Positions 43,155 through 51,989 of a DNA stretch of 64,000 bases are shown here, piece by piece. The notes under the pieces were generated by a model that had not been told where the DNA came from, did no database searches, and saw only the letters and a program-made list of their open reading frames with translations. The stretch lies in contig ATTF01000001.1 in the NCBI GenBank assembly GCA_000419545.1, positions 1 through 64,000 of the forward strand, read 5' to 3'. Position 1 is the stretch's first letter; the number at the start of each line of letters is the position of its first letter. The position numbers and the translations under genes are program-made. This DNA comes from Candidatus Pelagibacter ubique HIMB058 (lineage in GTDB: Bacteria > Pseudomonadota > Alphaproteobacteria > Pelagibacterales > Pelagibacteraceae).

Positions 43155-43227
43155 AATAATGACGCAGATATTGGCTTATTTTGCGACTAATAGTTGATTA
43201 AATACCTTAAAGTGAGTTATATGGCTC

Positions 43228-43443
43228 ATGCTTCAGATTAATCCAAAAAAGTTTAACGCTATTAAAAACAAATCAATACCGAATCCTCTTCGACCAAAAT
43301 TCAGAAACAAAGATCAAGCTAACATCTACTTTCTTTCAAAAAGAAAAGTTCAAGGTGAAAGAAAAGATCAATTTAAACAAAAATTTAGAATGATAGCGAT
43401 CGCATCTATTATTCTTATTGGTGGATATTTTTTATCTAACTAA
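43228..43443 (+). CDS. Small basic tail-anchored protein (hypothetical)
   Basis: 71 residues, very basic (IKNKSIPNPLRPKFRNKDQ), with one C-terminal membrane helix (MIAIASIILIGGYFL). It starts at the ATG at 43228; no SD is seen. It is divergent from the Fur-boxed FTR1 operon and overlaps the convergent hydratase-like gene by 4 bases. No family recognised. Being short, it is less certain than its neighbours. Confidence 0.5.
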   Translation: MLQINPKKFNAIKNKSIPNPLRPKFRNKDQANIYFLSKRKVQGERKDQFKQKFRMIAIASIILIGGYFLSN

Positions 43444-44213
43444 ATAATTTTAGCAGCTACAGAACCGAGCTTATCAATCTTAGCTTTATAAATTCCTTTA
43501 CCTAAAATTGGCACAACGCCAACAGATGAACCAGTAAATACATAGAAGTTATCGCTATGTTTGACTTTATCTTTTTGAATTTTACTTAAAACAAATCTTA
43601 AAGAGTTCATAGGGTTTATATAAACTGTGTTTGTATTTCCTTTAACATGTTGATTGATTTTAGAGTTTGAAATACTAGTTTTTAAGTTTTTAACATTATT
43701 GTTTTTAAATTTTTTTTTGGCTCCCAATATAAATTTAACGTTACAACCAAAATCAGAGCATAAATCTCCAAATCCTTTCAAACCTTTTTTTCTTTGTCTG
43801 TATCCAACAACTTCAATACAGGGAGCAATATGAGATATAAACTTTTTAAAATTATTTTTATTTACTCTTTTTTTAAAATCAAAAAAACTTTTTTTTATTA
43901 GGTAACAAACTTCTACTTCTATACCTAAAACATACTTATTGACTTTTACACTCTTATTATTTTTTAATACGTTATGTTTGTATACAGGCGCATAAAAAGG
44001 TTCTTTCTCTTTTAATTTTTTTAATAATGGTATTCCAGTGCCTGCTGCTTTAAATCCTTGAATAGGCTTTTTTACTTTGCTTTCACATAATTTCCTAAAT
44101 TTTGTAGCTGAAATTAAATTTTTTGTACAATGTCTTGGTAGCGGTGCAATGACTTTATTTTGTAAAAAAGCTTTTGCTAATTTAGTTGCTAATTTATCTA
44201 ATTCTTTGTTCAT
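43440..44213 (-). CDS. FAH-superfamily hydratase/decarboxylase-like protein
   Basis: 257 residues, similar to 2-keto-4-pentenoate hydratase (MhpD-type). Characteristic pieces are GFKAAGTGIPLLKKL, YVLGIEVEVCYLIKK (with the metal-binding E-x-E), HIAPCIEVVGYRQ and a C-terminal VFTGSSVGVVPI. The fold binds a divalent metal and acts on acyl-pyruvate-like substrates. No aromatic-degradation genes are near, so the substrate is unknown. It is coupled to pfk by a TAATG overlap. Confidence 0.75.
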   Translation of the reverse strand: MNKELDKLATKLAKAFLQNKVIAPLPRHCTKNLISATKFRKLCESKVKKPIQGFKAAGTGIPLLKKLKEKEPFYAPVYKHNVLKNNKSVKVNKYVLGIEVEVCYLIKKSFFDFKKRVNKNNFKKFISHIAPCIEVVGYRQRKKGLKGFGDLCSDFGCNVKFILGAKKKFKNNNVKNLKTSISNSKINQHVKGNTNTVYINPMNSLRFVLSKIQKDKVKHSDNFYVFTGSSVGVVPILGKGIYKAKIDKLGSVAAKII

Positions 44214-45301
44214 TATACTTCATCTCCTAAATAAATACCTAATGATAAAGCTGTTTCAACAAGAGAGTCTTTTCTTTCAACATTCTTATAAGTGCTTATC
44301 CCCTCATCTATAGGAACGTCTACTACTCTTCTATCTCTCCACGCTACCATACGATCAAATTTTTCCTGATTTAATAAATCTACTGCATAAACACCAAACG
44401 CACTAGCTAAAATTCTATCACTTGCTGTTGGCGGTGCTCCTCTTTGAACATGACCTAAGGCTGTTACTCTACATTCGGTTTCAGTTTTTTTCATAAGTTC
44501 TGATGCAATGTAATCTCCTATTCCACCTAATCTTTTTTCACCGTCCATGTATTTATGCATTACTCTTGAGCCGTCTTCTTTTTTTACAGCTTCTGCTACT
44601 ACAATAAGTGAATGTTGAACGTCATGTTTTTTCATTTCATTTAATTTTTTTATAATTCCATCAATTGAATATTTTATTTCCGGAATTAAAATAACATCTG
44701 CACCTCCAGCTATTCCTGCGTTTAATGCAATATGACCTGCGTCTCTTCCCATTACTTCTAAAATCATTGCTCTTCTGTGACTTGCTGCTGTTGATTGAAG
44801 GTTATCTAAAGCTTGCGTTGCTACATCTACAGCGGTATGAAATCCAATAGAACTTTCTGTAGCTCCTACATCATTATCGATTGTCTTTGGTATTGCTACA
44901 ATTTTCATATCACCTTCTTTTGCGAGTTTTTTTAAGATTTGCATGCTTCCATCTCCGCCTATAATGATAAGACCATCAAGCTTCATCTGGTGGTAACCTT
45001 CGATTATTTCTTTTGATGTGTCGATGAATTTTCCGTCTTTAGTCGGGAATTTAAATGGGTTTCCTTTATTAGTAGATCCTAAAAAAGTACCGCCTTGTCT
45101 TAATAAATAGCCTTCGAAGGTTTTGTGAGTTAATTGAACTGCTGCTACAGGCCTTTGCATTAAACCAGCTGTTCCGTCCTTAATTCCGAAAACATCCATA
45201 TTATATTTGTTTTTTGCTCTATAAAAAATAGATCTGATTGCAGCGTTCAATCCACCACAATCACCGCCGCTGGTTAGTATTCCAATTTTTTTATTACTCA
45301 T
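44213..45301 (-). CDS. pfkA: 6-phosphofructokinase
   Basis: 362 residues. The P-loop-like start is GILTSGGDCGGLNAAIRS, the donor-site motif is GGDGS (115-119), and the catalytic motif is PKTIDND (138-144). IILEVMGRDAGHIALNAG and LGHVQRGAPPTASDR confirm the family. GGDGS points to ATP (PPi enzymes have GGDDS), but Lys in PKTIDND rather than Gly is the PPi-enzyme residue, so this is the mixed type. It phosphorylates fructose-6-phosphate in glycolysis. It is divergent from pyruvate kinase, giving the cell an Embden-Meyerhof route. Confidence 0.93.
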   Translation of the reverse strand: MSNKKIGILTSGGDCGGLNAAIRSIFYRAKNKYNMDVFGIKDGTAGLMQRPVAAVQLTHKTFEGYLLRQGGTFLGSTNKGNPFKFPTKDGKFIDTSKEIIEGYHQMKLDGLIIIGGDGSMQILKKLAKEGDMKIVAIPKTIDNDVGATESSIGFHTAVDVATQALDNLQSTAASHRRAMILEVMGRDAGHIALNAGIAGGADVILIPEIKYSIDGIIKKLNEMKKHDVQHSLIVVAEAVKKEDGSRVMHKYMDGEKRLGGIGDYIASELMKKTETECRVTALGHVQRGAPPTASDRILASAFGVYAVDLLNQEKFDRMVAWRDRRVVDVPIDEGISTYKNVERKDSLVETALSLGIYLGDEV

Positions 45302-45363
45302 AATAAATTAGTGTTAAATATTCTTTTTTGAGGCAAGTAATGTTATAACACAATAATTTCATA

Positions 45364-46776
45364 ATGGAAAAAAAAGCCAAAATTATAGCAACATTAGGAC
45401 CAGCAATTTATAATGAAACTAAGCTAAAACAACTCGTCAAACTAGGAGTTGATGCTTTTAGAATAAACTTTAGCCACGATACAAAAAATATTTCTTCTAT
45501 TGTTAAAAGAATAAGGAAAGTTGAAAGAAGCACTGATAAAAAAATTGCCCTTATAGCTGATTTACAAGGTGTAAAACTAAGAGTTGGTAAAATCAAAGAT
45601 AATGTTCAAAAAATTAAATTTAATCAAAAATTTATTTTTGATGCTAAAAAAGAATTAGGTGACAAAAACAGAATAAGCTTCCCCTACCCTAAAATTCTAA
45701 AGAAATTAAAAAAAGGTAATAAAATTTTAATTGATGACGGTAAATATACTTTTGTCGTAACTGGAAAAATAGGAACTTCAGTTAAAACATTATGTAAAAG
45801 TCAAAATTGTTTAATGAGGAACAATAAGAGTGTTCACATTCCAAATTTCGACATAGCGTTTAATAAATTAACGATAAAAGACAAAAAAGATATTAAAACT
45901 GCAGTTAAACTTGGATGTAATTGGATTGCTTTATCCTATTTACAAAATGAGAAATTAATACTTGAAGCTAGAAAACTGATTAAAAAAGACATGGGAATTA
46001 TTTCTAAAATTGAAAATAAACATGCTCTAAGCAATATTAATAAAATTATAAAAGCAACAGACTCGATTATGATAGCTAGAGGGGATCTTGCTATAGATAT
46101 TGGTCATAGTGAAGTTCCAAAAGTTCAATTAAGTTTGATTAAAAAATGCTCTCAATTTTCTAAATCTGTAATTGTAGCAACTCAAATGCTTGAAAGTATG
46201 ATTGAAAATAATACTGCAACTCGAGCTGAGATTAATGATATAGCTACAGCTATCTTCCAAGGTGCAGATACAGTTATGTTATCTGCAGAAGCTGCAATTG
46301 GAAAATTTCCAACTCAAGCTGTATCAACAATGACTGAAACTATTCTCTCAACTGAAAAATATAAAAGAGAACATATTGAAGATTTCAAAAATTCTATCTT
46401 TTCTGATAATGATCCCGTTAAATCAATACTAAGATCAGTAAAAAACATTGCTTATAATCAAAATGTAAAAGCGATAATTGTTTTTTCTAATTCAGGAAAA
46501 TCTGCGAAACTAGTTTCTGCAATGAGACCTGCAGCAAAAATAGTAACAATCTCACCAAATATAAATGTTTGTAGACAAGTATCATTATTATGGGGAGTTC
46601 AATCTAAAAATAGTAGAGATGCTAATGGCTGGAAAGATATGATGTCTATTTCTAGAGAAATTATTAGAAAGTTAAAATTTATAAAAAAGAATGATTTCGT
46701 TATAATTACAGCTGGCTTACCATTTGGTAAAGCTGGGATGACGAATATGATTAGACTTTATAAAGTAGGAACTTAA
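45364..46776 (+). CDS. pyk: Pyruvate kinase
   Basis: 470 residues, normal length. The substrate-binding region reads KIIATLGPAIYNETKL and FRINFSHDT; ALIADLQGVKLRVGK follows, then ISKIENKHALSNINKII (catalytic Lys and Glu), MIARGDLAIDIG and VIVATQMLESMIENNTATRAEINDIATAI. The C-terminal domain is complete. It makes pyruvate and ATP from PEP. It is divergent from pfk (62-base gap) and convergent with gap, with the stops adjacent. Confidence 0.96.
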   Translation: MEKKAKIIATLGPAIYNETKLKQLVKLGVDAFRINFSHDTKNISSIVKRIRKVERSTDKKIALIADLQGVKLRVGKIKDNVQKIKFNQKFIFDAKKELGDKNRISFPYPKILKKLKKGNKILIDDGKYTFVVTGKIGTSVKTLCKSQNCLMRNNKSVHIPNFDIAFNKLTIKDKKDIKTAVKLGCNWIALSYLQNEKLILEARKLIKKDMGIISKIENKHALSNINKIIKATDSIMIARGDLAIDIGHSEVPKVQLSLIKKCSQFSKSVIVATQMLESMIENNTATRAEINDIATAIFQGADTVMLSAEAAIGKFPTQAVSTMTETILSTEKYKREHIEDFKNSIFSDNDPVKSILRSVKNIAYNQNVKAIIVFSNSGKSAKLVSAMRPAAKIVTISPNINVCRQVSLLWGVQSKNSRDANGWKDMMSISREIIRKLKFIKKNDFVIITAGLPFGKAGMTNMIRLYKVGT

Positions 46777-47781
46777 TTAAATTAATCCAGCAATTTGAAT
46801 TGCTGTATCACACATTCTATTAGAAAAACCCCACTCATTATCATACCAAGAAAGAACTCTACTGAATTTTCCTTTAATGACTTGAGTTTGAGTTAAATCA
46901 AAAATTGAGCTGTGAGGATTGTGATTAAAGTCTTTTGAAACTAATGGAGCTGAATTTGTTGCTAAAATACCTTTAAGAGGGCCGCTTGCAGCTTTGCTCA
47001 TTGCATCATTGATGCTTTCAGCTGTTACTTCTTTATTTGGTACAAAAGTAAGATCAATTAAAGATACGTTTGGAGTTGGAACTCTTATAGCTGTACCATC
47101 TAATTTTCCTTTTAAACTTGGTAAAACTAAGCTCATTGCTTTTGCTGCACCAGTTGAAGTTGGTATCATTGCATCACCTGAAGCTCTTGCTCTTCTAAGA
47201 TCTTTGTGAAGTGTATCTAATAATTTTTGATCACCAGTGTAACTATGAATAGTAGTCATATATCCATATTCAATTCCAAAACTATTTTCTAAAACCATAG
47301 CTACTGGAGCTAAACAGTTCGTTGTGCATGATCCATTAGAAATTATATTATGTTCTTTTTTAAGCTCTTTACTGTTAACCCCTTGAACAACTGTAAAATC
47401 TACTTCTTTAGCAGGAGCAGAGATAATTACTTTTTTAGCACCAGCTTCAATATGTTTACCTGCCGAAGCTTTATCTAAAAAGAACCCTGTGCACTCTAAA
47501 ACAACATCTGCACCAATTTTACCCCATGGGAGCTTAGCAGGATCTCTTTCTGCAAAAACTTTTATATTTTGATCACCAATTTGAAAACCTTCACTTGTTG
47601 TTTTCACATCGTGATTAAGAGTACCATGTGTACTATCAAATTTTATTAAATGAGCGTTGGCTTCGATTGAACCAAGATCGTTGATACCTACAACTTGAAT
47701 TTTTCCTTTGTAGTTTTCTAATAATGCTCTTAGGATTAATCTTCCTATTCTTCCAAAACCGTTTATACCAACTTTAACCAT
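46777..47781 (-). CDS. gap: Glyceraldehyde-3-phosphate dehydrogenase
   Basis: 334 residues. NAD-binding start VGINGFGRIGRLILRAL, catalytic Cys in ISNGSCTTNCLAPVAMVL, then TTIHSYTGDQKLLD and the terminal WYDNEWGFSNRM. Gly at the family position and normal length show an active enzyme. It lies 5 bases after glpU, as the last gene of the glycerol-uptake operon, linking triose phosphate from glycerol to glycolysis. Confidence 0.97.
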   Translation of the reverse strand: MVKVGINGFGRIGRLILRALLENYKGKIQVVGINDLGSIEANAHLIKFDSTHGTLNHDVKTTSEGFQIGDQNIKVFAERDPAKLPWGKIGADVVLECTGFFLDKASAGKHIEAGAKKVIISAPAKEVDFTVVQGVNSKELKKEHNIISNGSCTTNCLAPVAMVLENSFGIEYGYMTTIHSYTGDQKLLDTLHKDLRRARASGDAMIPTSTGAAKAMSLVLPSLKGKLDGTAIRVPTPNVSLIDLTFVPNKEVTAESINDAMSKAASGPLKGILATNSAPLVSKDFNHNPHSSIFDLTQTQVIKGKFSRVLSWYDNEWGFSNRMCDTAIQIAGLI

Positions 47782-47786
47782 AATTT

Positions 47787-48143
47787 TTATACGTATTTAA
47801 ACACTAGTACGAAATAAGCAACACAAATAATTGTTGCTATCCACAAAACACTTCCAACTAAAGCTAACCAAAATAAGTGAATAAATGCACTACCTAGTAA
47901 AGAAATAAAAAGTCTATCCCCTCTTGTGGTATCTAATCCTAAAATTCCTCTTCTTGGATCTCCCCCTGGAGATTTTTTTTCCCAAATTACCATCACAGTT
48001 AAACATAAAGCTATAAAGATAAAGAATGCTGCTGTTTGCCAAGTCCATGCCATCCAGGTGATGAATTCAAAGTCAAAGAAACTTTTTTCTTTTTCCTTAC
48101 CCATGTCACCCCAAGTAGCTGCTTGTAAAACAGAAAATATCAT
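47787..48143 (-). CDS. glpU: DUF2160 small membrane protein of the glycerol transporter (GlpU-like)
   Basis: 118 residues with about three helices. The core MAWTWQTAAFFIFIALCLTVMVIWEKKSP, then TTRGDRLFISLLGSAFIHLFWLAL, is the DUF2160 family. In Rhizobium the homologue (glpU) is encoded in the glycerol ABC operon with unknown role. It overlaps glpQ by 4 bases, which sets the start at 48143. The first ~20 residues before the core are unusual for the family. Confidence 0.88.
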   Translation of the reverse strand: MIFSVLQAATWGDMGKEKEKSFFDFEFITWMAWTWQTAAFFIFIALCLTVMVIWEKKSPGGDPRRGILGLDTTRGDRLFISLLGSAFIHLFWLALVGSVLWIATIICVAYFVLVFKYV

Positions 48144-48940
48144 ACTCTACCTAATGCAAATCCTTTCGCGATGTAGTTTCTTACAAAGTAAATCACTATT
48201 GCGCCTGGAACTATTGTTAAACTTCCAGCTGCTGCAAGTAATCCGAGTTCATATCCTGATGTACTGGCGGTTCTAGTCATAGTAGCTGCGATCGGTTTAG
48301 CTGCTACAGCGGTTAAAGTTTTAGCTAAAAGAAGCTCTACCCATGAGAACATGAAGCAGAAGAACATTGTAATACCTATTCCTGCAGTAATTGTTGGAAT
48401 AAATATTTTAAAGAAAAATCTCCAAAATGAGTAACCATCCACATAAGCTGTTTCATCTAATTCTTTTGGCACAGACGACATAAATCCTTCTAAAATCCAA
48501 ACTGCTAATGGAATATTAAATAAACAATGTGATAAAGCTACAGCCACATGAGTATCAAATAAGTTTACTGAAGAATAAAACTGAAAGAATGGTAAGGCAA
48601 ATACTGCAGGTGGAGCCATTCTATTAGTTAATAACCAGAAGAATAAATGTTTATCACCAACAAACTTATATCTTGAAAATGCATAAGCTGCAGGTAAAGC
48701 AGCTGCAACTGAAATTACTGTATTCATTACAACGTAGTAAATTGAATTTAAATAACCATTGTACCAAGTGCTATCAGTAAAAATTTTCTTATAATTTTCT
48801 AAAGTGAATTCCTGCGGCCAAAGAGTGTAAGTATTTATAATCTCCGTTGTTGTTTTAAATGACATATTCAACAACCAGTAAATCGGTAACATTAAGAAAA
48901 TGATATAAATTGTAGGAACTAACCACTTAGCTTTCTTCAT
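48140..48940 (-). CDS. glpQ: Glycerol ABC transporter permease GlpQ
   Basis: 266 residues, six helices of the MalG type. The N-terminal WLVPTIYIIFLMLPIYWLL and the EAA loop DETAYVDGYSFWRFFFKIFIP are typical. It pairs with GlpP and overlaps both neighbours by 4 bases. Order and family fit glpVSTPQU of rhizobial glycerol uptake. Confidence 0.9.
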   Translation of the reverse strand: MKKAKWLVPTIYIIFLMLPIYWLLNMSFKTTTEIINTYTLWPQEFTLENYKKIFTDSTWYNGYLNSIYYVVMNTVISVAAALPAAYAFSRYKFVGDKHLFFWLLTNRMAPPAVFALPFFQFYSSVNLFDTHVAVALSHCLFNIPLAVWILEGFMSSVPKELDETAYVDGYSFWRFFFKIFIPTITAGIGITMFFCFMFSWVELLLAKTLTAVAAKPIAATMTRTASTSGYELGLLAAAGSLTIVPGAIVIYFVRNYIAKGFALGRV

Positions 48941-49803
48941 GATTTCTCCTCATTTCTCATCATTAATGTGTAAAACACCCAACAAACTAAAAGCACTATA
49001 AAGAAATAAATTAATGACATTGCTGCAGCTGGTCCTAAATCAAATTGACCTAAAGCCATTTTTACTAGATCAATTGATAAGAAAGCTGTTGCGTTTCCTG
49101 GTCCACCACCTGTTAATACAAAAGGTTCTGTGTAAATCATAAAGCTGTCCATGAACCTTAAAAGTATTGCTATCGTTAATACTTTTTTCATTTTGGGTAA
49201 TTCAATTTTAGTAAAGACTGCCCAACGGCTTGCACCATCAATTTCTGCCGCTTGATAATAAGCAGGCTGAATTGATCTTAATCCTGCATAAGATAATAAA
49301 ACTACTAAAGACGTCCAGTGCCACACGTCCATTAATATAGTTGTAAACCATGCATCACCTATTTGTTGAGTAAAATTATAATCAAAACCTAAAGCATTTA
49401 ATGAATGCCCTAAGAAACCAATGTCAGGTAAAGCAAATATATTCCACATAGCTCCAACAACGTTCCATGGAATTAAAAGTGGCATTGACATTAATACTAA
49501 ACAAACTGGAACACCTAATCCTTCTTTTGGCATCGTTAGTGCTATGGCTATGCCTAAAGGAATTTGAATAAATAAAATTATAAACGTAAATAAGAATTGT
49601 CTTCCGAGAGATGCGTGAAATCTTTCAGATAACATGATTTGTTTAAACCATCTTGTGCCTTCCCACATAAAAACGTTATTTCCAAAAGTTTCTTGGAAGG
49701 CATAGTTTACTACTGTCATCAGTGGAATAATTGCATTGAAAGCCACCAGTACGAAAACTGGTATTACAAAGAACCATGCTTTTTGATTTACTGTTTTATT
49801 CAT
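48937..49803 (-). CDS. glpP: Glycerol ABC transporter permease GlpP
   Basis: 288 residues, six helices of the MalF type. The start AWFFVIPVFVLVAFNAIIPLMTVVNYAFQ is typical of sugar permeases, and the EAA loop reads QAAEIDGASRWAVFTKIELP. PFVLTGGGPGNATAFLSIDL is also conserved. It overlaps glpT and glpQ by 4 bases each. Confidence 0.9.
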   Translation of the reverse strand: MNKTVNQKAWFFVIPVFVLVAFNAIIPLMTVVNYAFQETFGNNVFMWEGTRWFKQIMLSERFHASLGRQFLFTFIILFIQIPLGIAIALTMPKEGLGVPVCLVLMSMPLLIPWNVVGAMWNIFALPDIGFLGHSLNALGFDYNFTQQIGDAWFTTILMDVWHWTSLVVLLSYAGLRSIQPAYYQAAEIDGASRWAVFTKIELPKMKKVLTIAILLRFMDSFMIYTEPFVLTGGGPGNATAFLSIDLVKMALGQFDLGPAAAMSLIYFFIVLLVCWVFYTLMMRNEEKS

Positions 49804-50864
49804 TCAATTATCCAACTATCTCCGTAAGTATAAGTGTATTCTTTTTTAAATTTTAAAAATGCAGAACCTGATGGAATATTCTCATTAGATTTAGCAATCA
49901 TTTTTATCTTTCCACTTTCACTTTCAGTATCTACAATTTTATGTCGACCAGTATTACTTACTGATAAAACTTTAACTGGTATTCCGTCGTTGCTAAAAGA
50001 TATAAATTCAGGTCTCACACCAACTTCTGTTTTACTAAAATTATTTTTTTTAACTTGTTGATGAGTTTCTATTTTTTTTCCATTTACGATCACATCACTT
50101 CCATTAATTTGACAAGGAAGAACATTCATGCCTGGTGAACCAATAAAATATCCAACAAATGTATGTTTTGGTTTTTCAAATAGATCAACGGGAGTTCCTG
50201 TTTGAACAATTTGACCTTCATGCATTACAACAACTTGATCAGCGAATGTTAAAGCTTCGGTTTGATCGTGTGTAACATAAATCATTGTTCTATTAATTTT
50301 TTGGTGAAGTTCTTTTAGTTTTGATCTTAAAATCCATTTTAAATGAGGGTCGATTACTGTTAATGGTTCATCAAACATAATAGCATTCACATCTGATCTC
50401 ACTAAACCACGACCAAGAGAAATTTTTTGTTTTCCATCTGCAGTTAAACCTGAAGCTCTATTATTTAAAGTTGAAGATAGTTCAAGCATTTCAGCTATTT
50501 CATGAACTTTAGCTTTTATTTCTTCCTCTGGAATTTTTCTATTTCTTAAAGGAAATGCCAAGTTATCATAAACTGTCATAGTGTCGTAAATAACTGGGAA
50601 TTGAAAAATCTGAGCTATATTTCTCTCAACTGGATTTAAACCAGAGACAACTTTATCATCAAATAAAATATCACCTTTAGTTGGTGTAATTAATCCAGAA
50701 ATTATATTTAACAATGTTGTCTTCCCACATCCTGATGGACCAAGTAATGCATAAGCTCCTCCATCATTCCAATCAATATTCACTCCTCTAATTGCCCAAT
50801 CAGCATCAGAAGACTGTGTTTTTAAGTAACTATGACTTAGATCTTTTAAAGTAACTTTAGCCAT
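49800..50864 (-). CDS. glpT: Glycerol ABC transporter ATPase GlpT (degenerate signature)
   Basis: 354 residues. Walker A GPSGCGKTTLL and Walker B NAIMFDEPLTVIDPHL are normal, but the ABC signature is LTADGKQKISLGRG in place of LSGGQ. This degeneracy is typical of GlpT-type subunits that pair with a canonical partner, so one ATP site is asymmetric. A C-terminal TOBE-like domain follows about residue 240. It overlaps glpS by 8 bases and glpP by 4. Confidence 0.9.
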   Translation of the reverse strand: MAKVTLKDLSHSYLKTQSSDADWAIRGVNIDWNDGGAYALLGPSGCGKTTLLNIISGLITPTKGDILFDDKVVSGLNPVERNIAQIFQFPVIYDTMTVYDNLAFPLRNRKIPEEEIKAKVHEIAEMLELSSTLNNRASGLTADGKQKISLGRGLVRSDVNAIMFDEPLTVIDPHLKWILRSKLKELHQKINRTMIYVTHDQTEALTFADQVVVMHEGQIVQTGTPVDLFEKPKHTFVGYFIGSPGMNVLPCQINGSDVIVNGKKIETHQQVKKNNFSKTEVGVRPEFISFSNDGIPVKVLSVSNTGRHKIVDTESESGKIKMIAKSNENIPSGSAFLKFKKEYTYTYGDSWIIE

Positions 50865-51921
50865 TAGAAATTAACCTTTCGTTTTGATCAAAGTAAACGA
50901 ACTCATCTGTGTTCATGTATAAATTCATTTCATCACCTACATTCTTTTGAAAAACTCCATTTGATAGTGAAACCCAACTTAAATCTCCATTTGTAAAGTG
51001 AATTAAACTTTCGGAGCCGCTAATTTCTGAAATTAAAACCTTACCTTTGATCTCGAGTGTATTGCTGCCTTCTTTGTAAGTTGTAATGTTATGAGGTCTA
51101 ATTCCAACTTTGTATTCACCGTCTTTAATATTAAGTTTTGTCTTCCATTGAATTTTATTTTGTAAAAATGAACATTGATCACCAGATTTTTTAATTTTTG
51201 CAATATTCATCGGCGGGTCACTAAATACCTGTGCTGATACTAAAGTATTTGGTTTATTGTAAGTGTCTAAAGTTTTCCCGTATTGAATAACCTTTCCTTC
51301 TAATAAAGTCGCGGTATTTCCTCCTAAGAGTAGAGCTTCTGATGGCTCTGTTGTAGCGTAAACAACAATACAATCTCTGTTTTCAAATAGCTTTGGTAAT
51401 TCTTCCCTTAATTCTTCTCTAAGTTTGAAATCTAAGTTAGCCAGAGGTTCATCTAATAATATTAAATCTGAGTCTTTGACTAAAGCTCTTGCTAATGCTG
51501 TTCTTTGTTGTTGTCCTCCAGAAAGTTCATTGGGTTTCTTGTTTAACATCCCTGATAATTTTAATAATTCAGCAACTTTTCCAACTCTTTGTTTGATCTC
51601 ATCAGACTTTACTCCAGTGATTTTCAGAGGCGATGCAATATTGTCGTAAACTGTAAAATTCGGATAATTAATAAACTGCTGGTAAACCATTGAAACGTTT
51701 CTTTTTTGAACTTTCATCCCTGTTACGTTTTCATTATTAAACCAAATCTCACCTGATGTTGGTTTATCTAGACCAGCCATAATCTGCATTAATGTAGTCT
51801 TCCCAGCTAGTGTGGATCCTAAAAGAATATTGATTGTATTTTTTTCTAATTTTAAATTTGTTGGGTAAATATGAGTATCTAACCCTACTTTTTTTTCTAC
51901 GTTCTTTAATTCTAAGCTCAT
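50857..51921 (-). CDS. glpS: Glycerol ABC transporter ATPase GlpS
   Basis: 354 residues. The Walker A is the variant GSTLAGKTTLMQIMAG, typical of GlpS, with a canonical signature LSGGQQQRTALARAL and Walker B LILLDEPLANLDFKL. It pairs with GlpT. A C-terminal TOBE domain (KVGIRPHNITTYKEG) is present. The start lies 21 bases after the terminator hairpin that follows glpV. Confidence 0.9.
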   Translation of the reverse strand: MSLELKNVEKKVGLDTHIYPTNLKLEKNTINILLGSTLAGKTTLMQIMAGLDKPTSGEIWFNNENVTGMKVQKRNVSMVYQQFINYPNFTVYDNIASPLKITGVKSDEIKQRVGKVAELLKLSGMLNKKPNELSGGQQQRTALARALVKDSDLILLDEPLANLDFKLREELREELPKLFENRDCIVVYATTEPSEALLLGGNTATLLEGKVIQYGKTLDTYNKPNTLVSAQVFSDPPMNIAKIKKSGDQCSFLQNKIQWKTKLNIKDGEYKVGIRPHNITTYKEGSNTLEIKGKVLISEISGSESLIHFTNGDLSWVSLSNGVFQKNVGDEMNLYMNTDEFVYFDQNERLISNG

Positions 51922-51941
51922 ATTTTTTTGAAATCTGTTTT

Positions 51942-51969
51942 AAAAAAAGGGGGCCGTTAAGCCCCCTTT
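51942..51969 (-). terminator. Intrinsic terminator/attenuator between glpV and glpS
   Basis: On the minus strand AAAGGGGGC, a 6-base loop, GCCCCCTTT then a run of T. The GC-rich 9-bp stem is striking in this AT-rich DNA. It should limit read-through from the abundant binding-protein transcript into the transporter subunits. Confidence 0.85.
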
Positions 51970-51989
51970 AAATTTAGATTTAACCTAAA

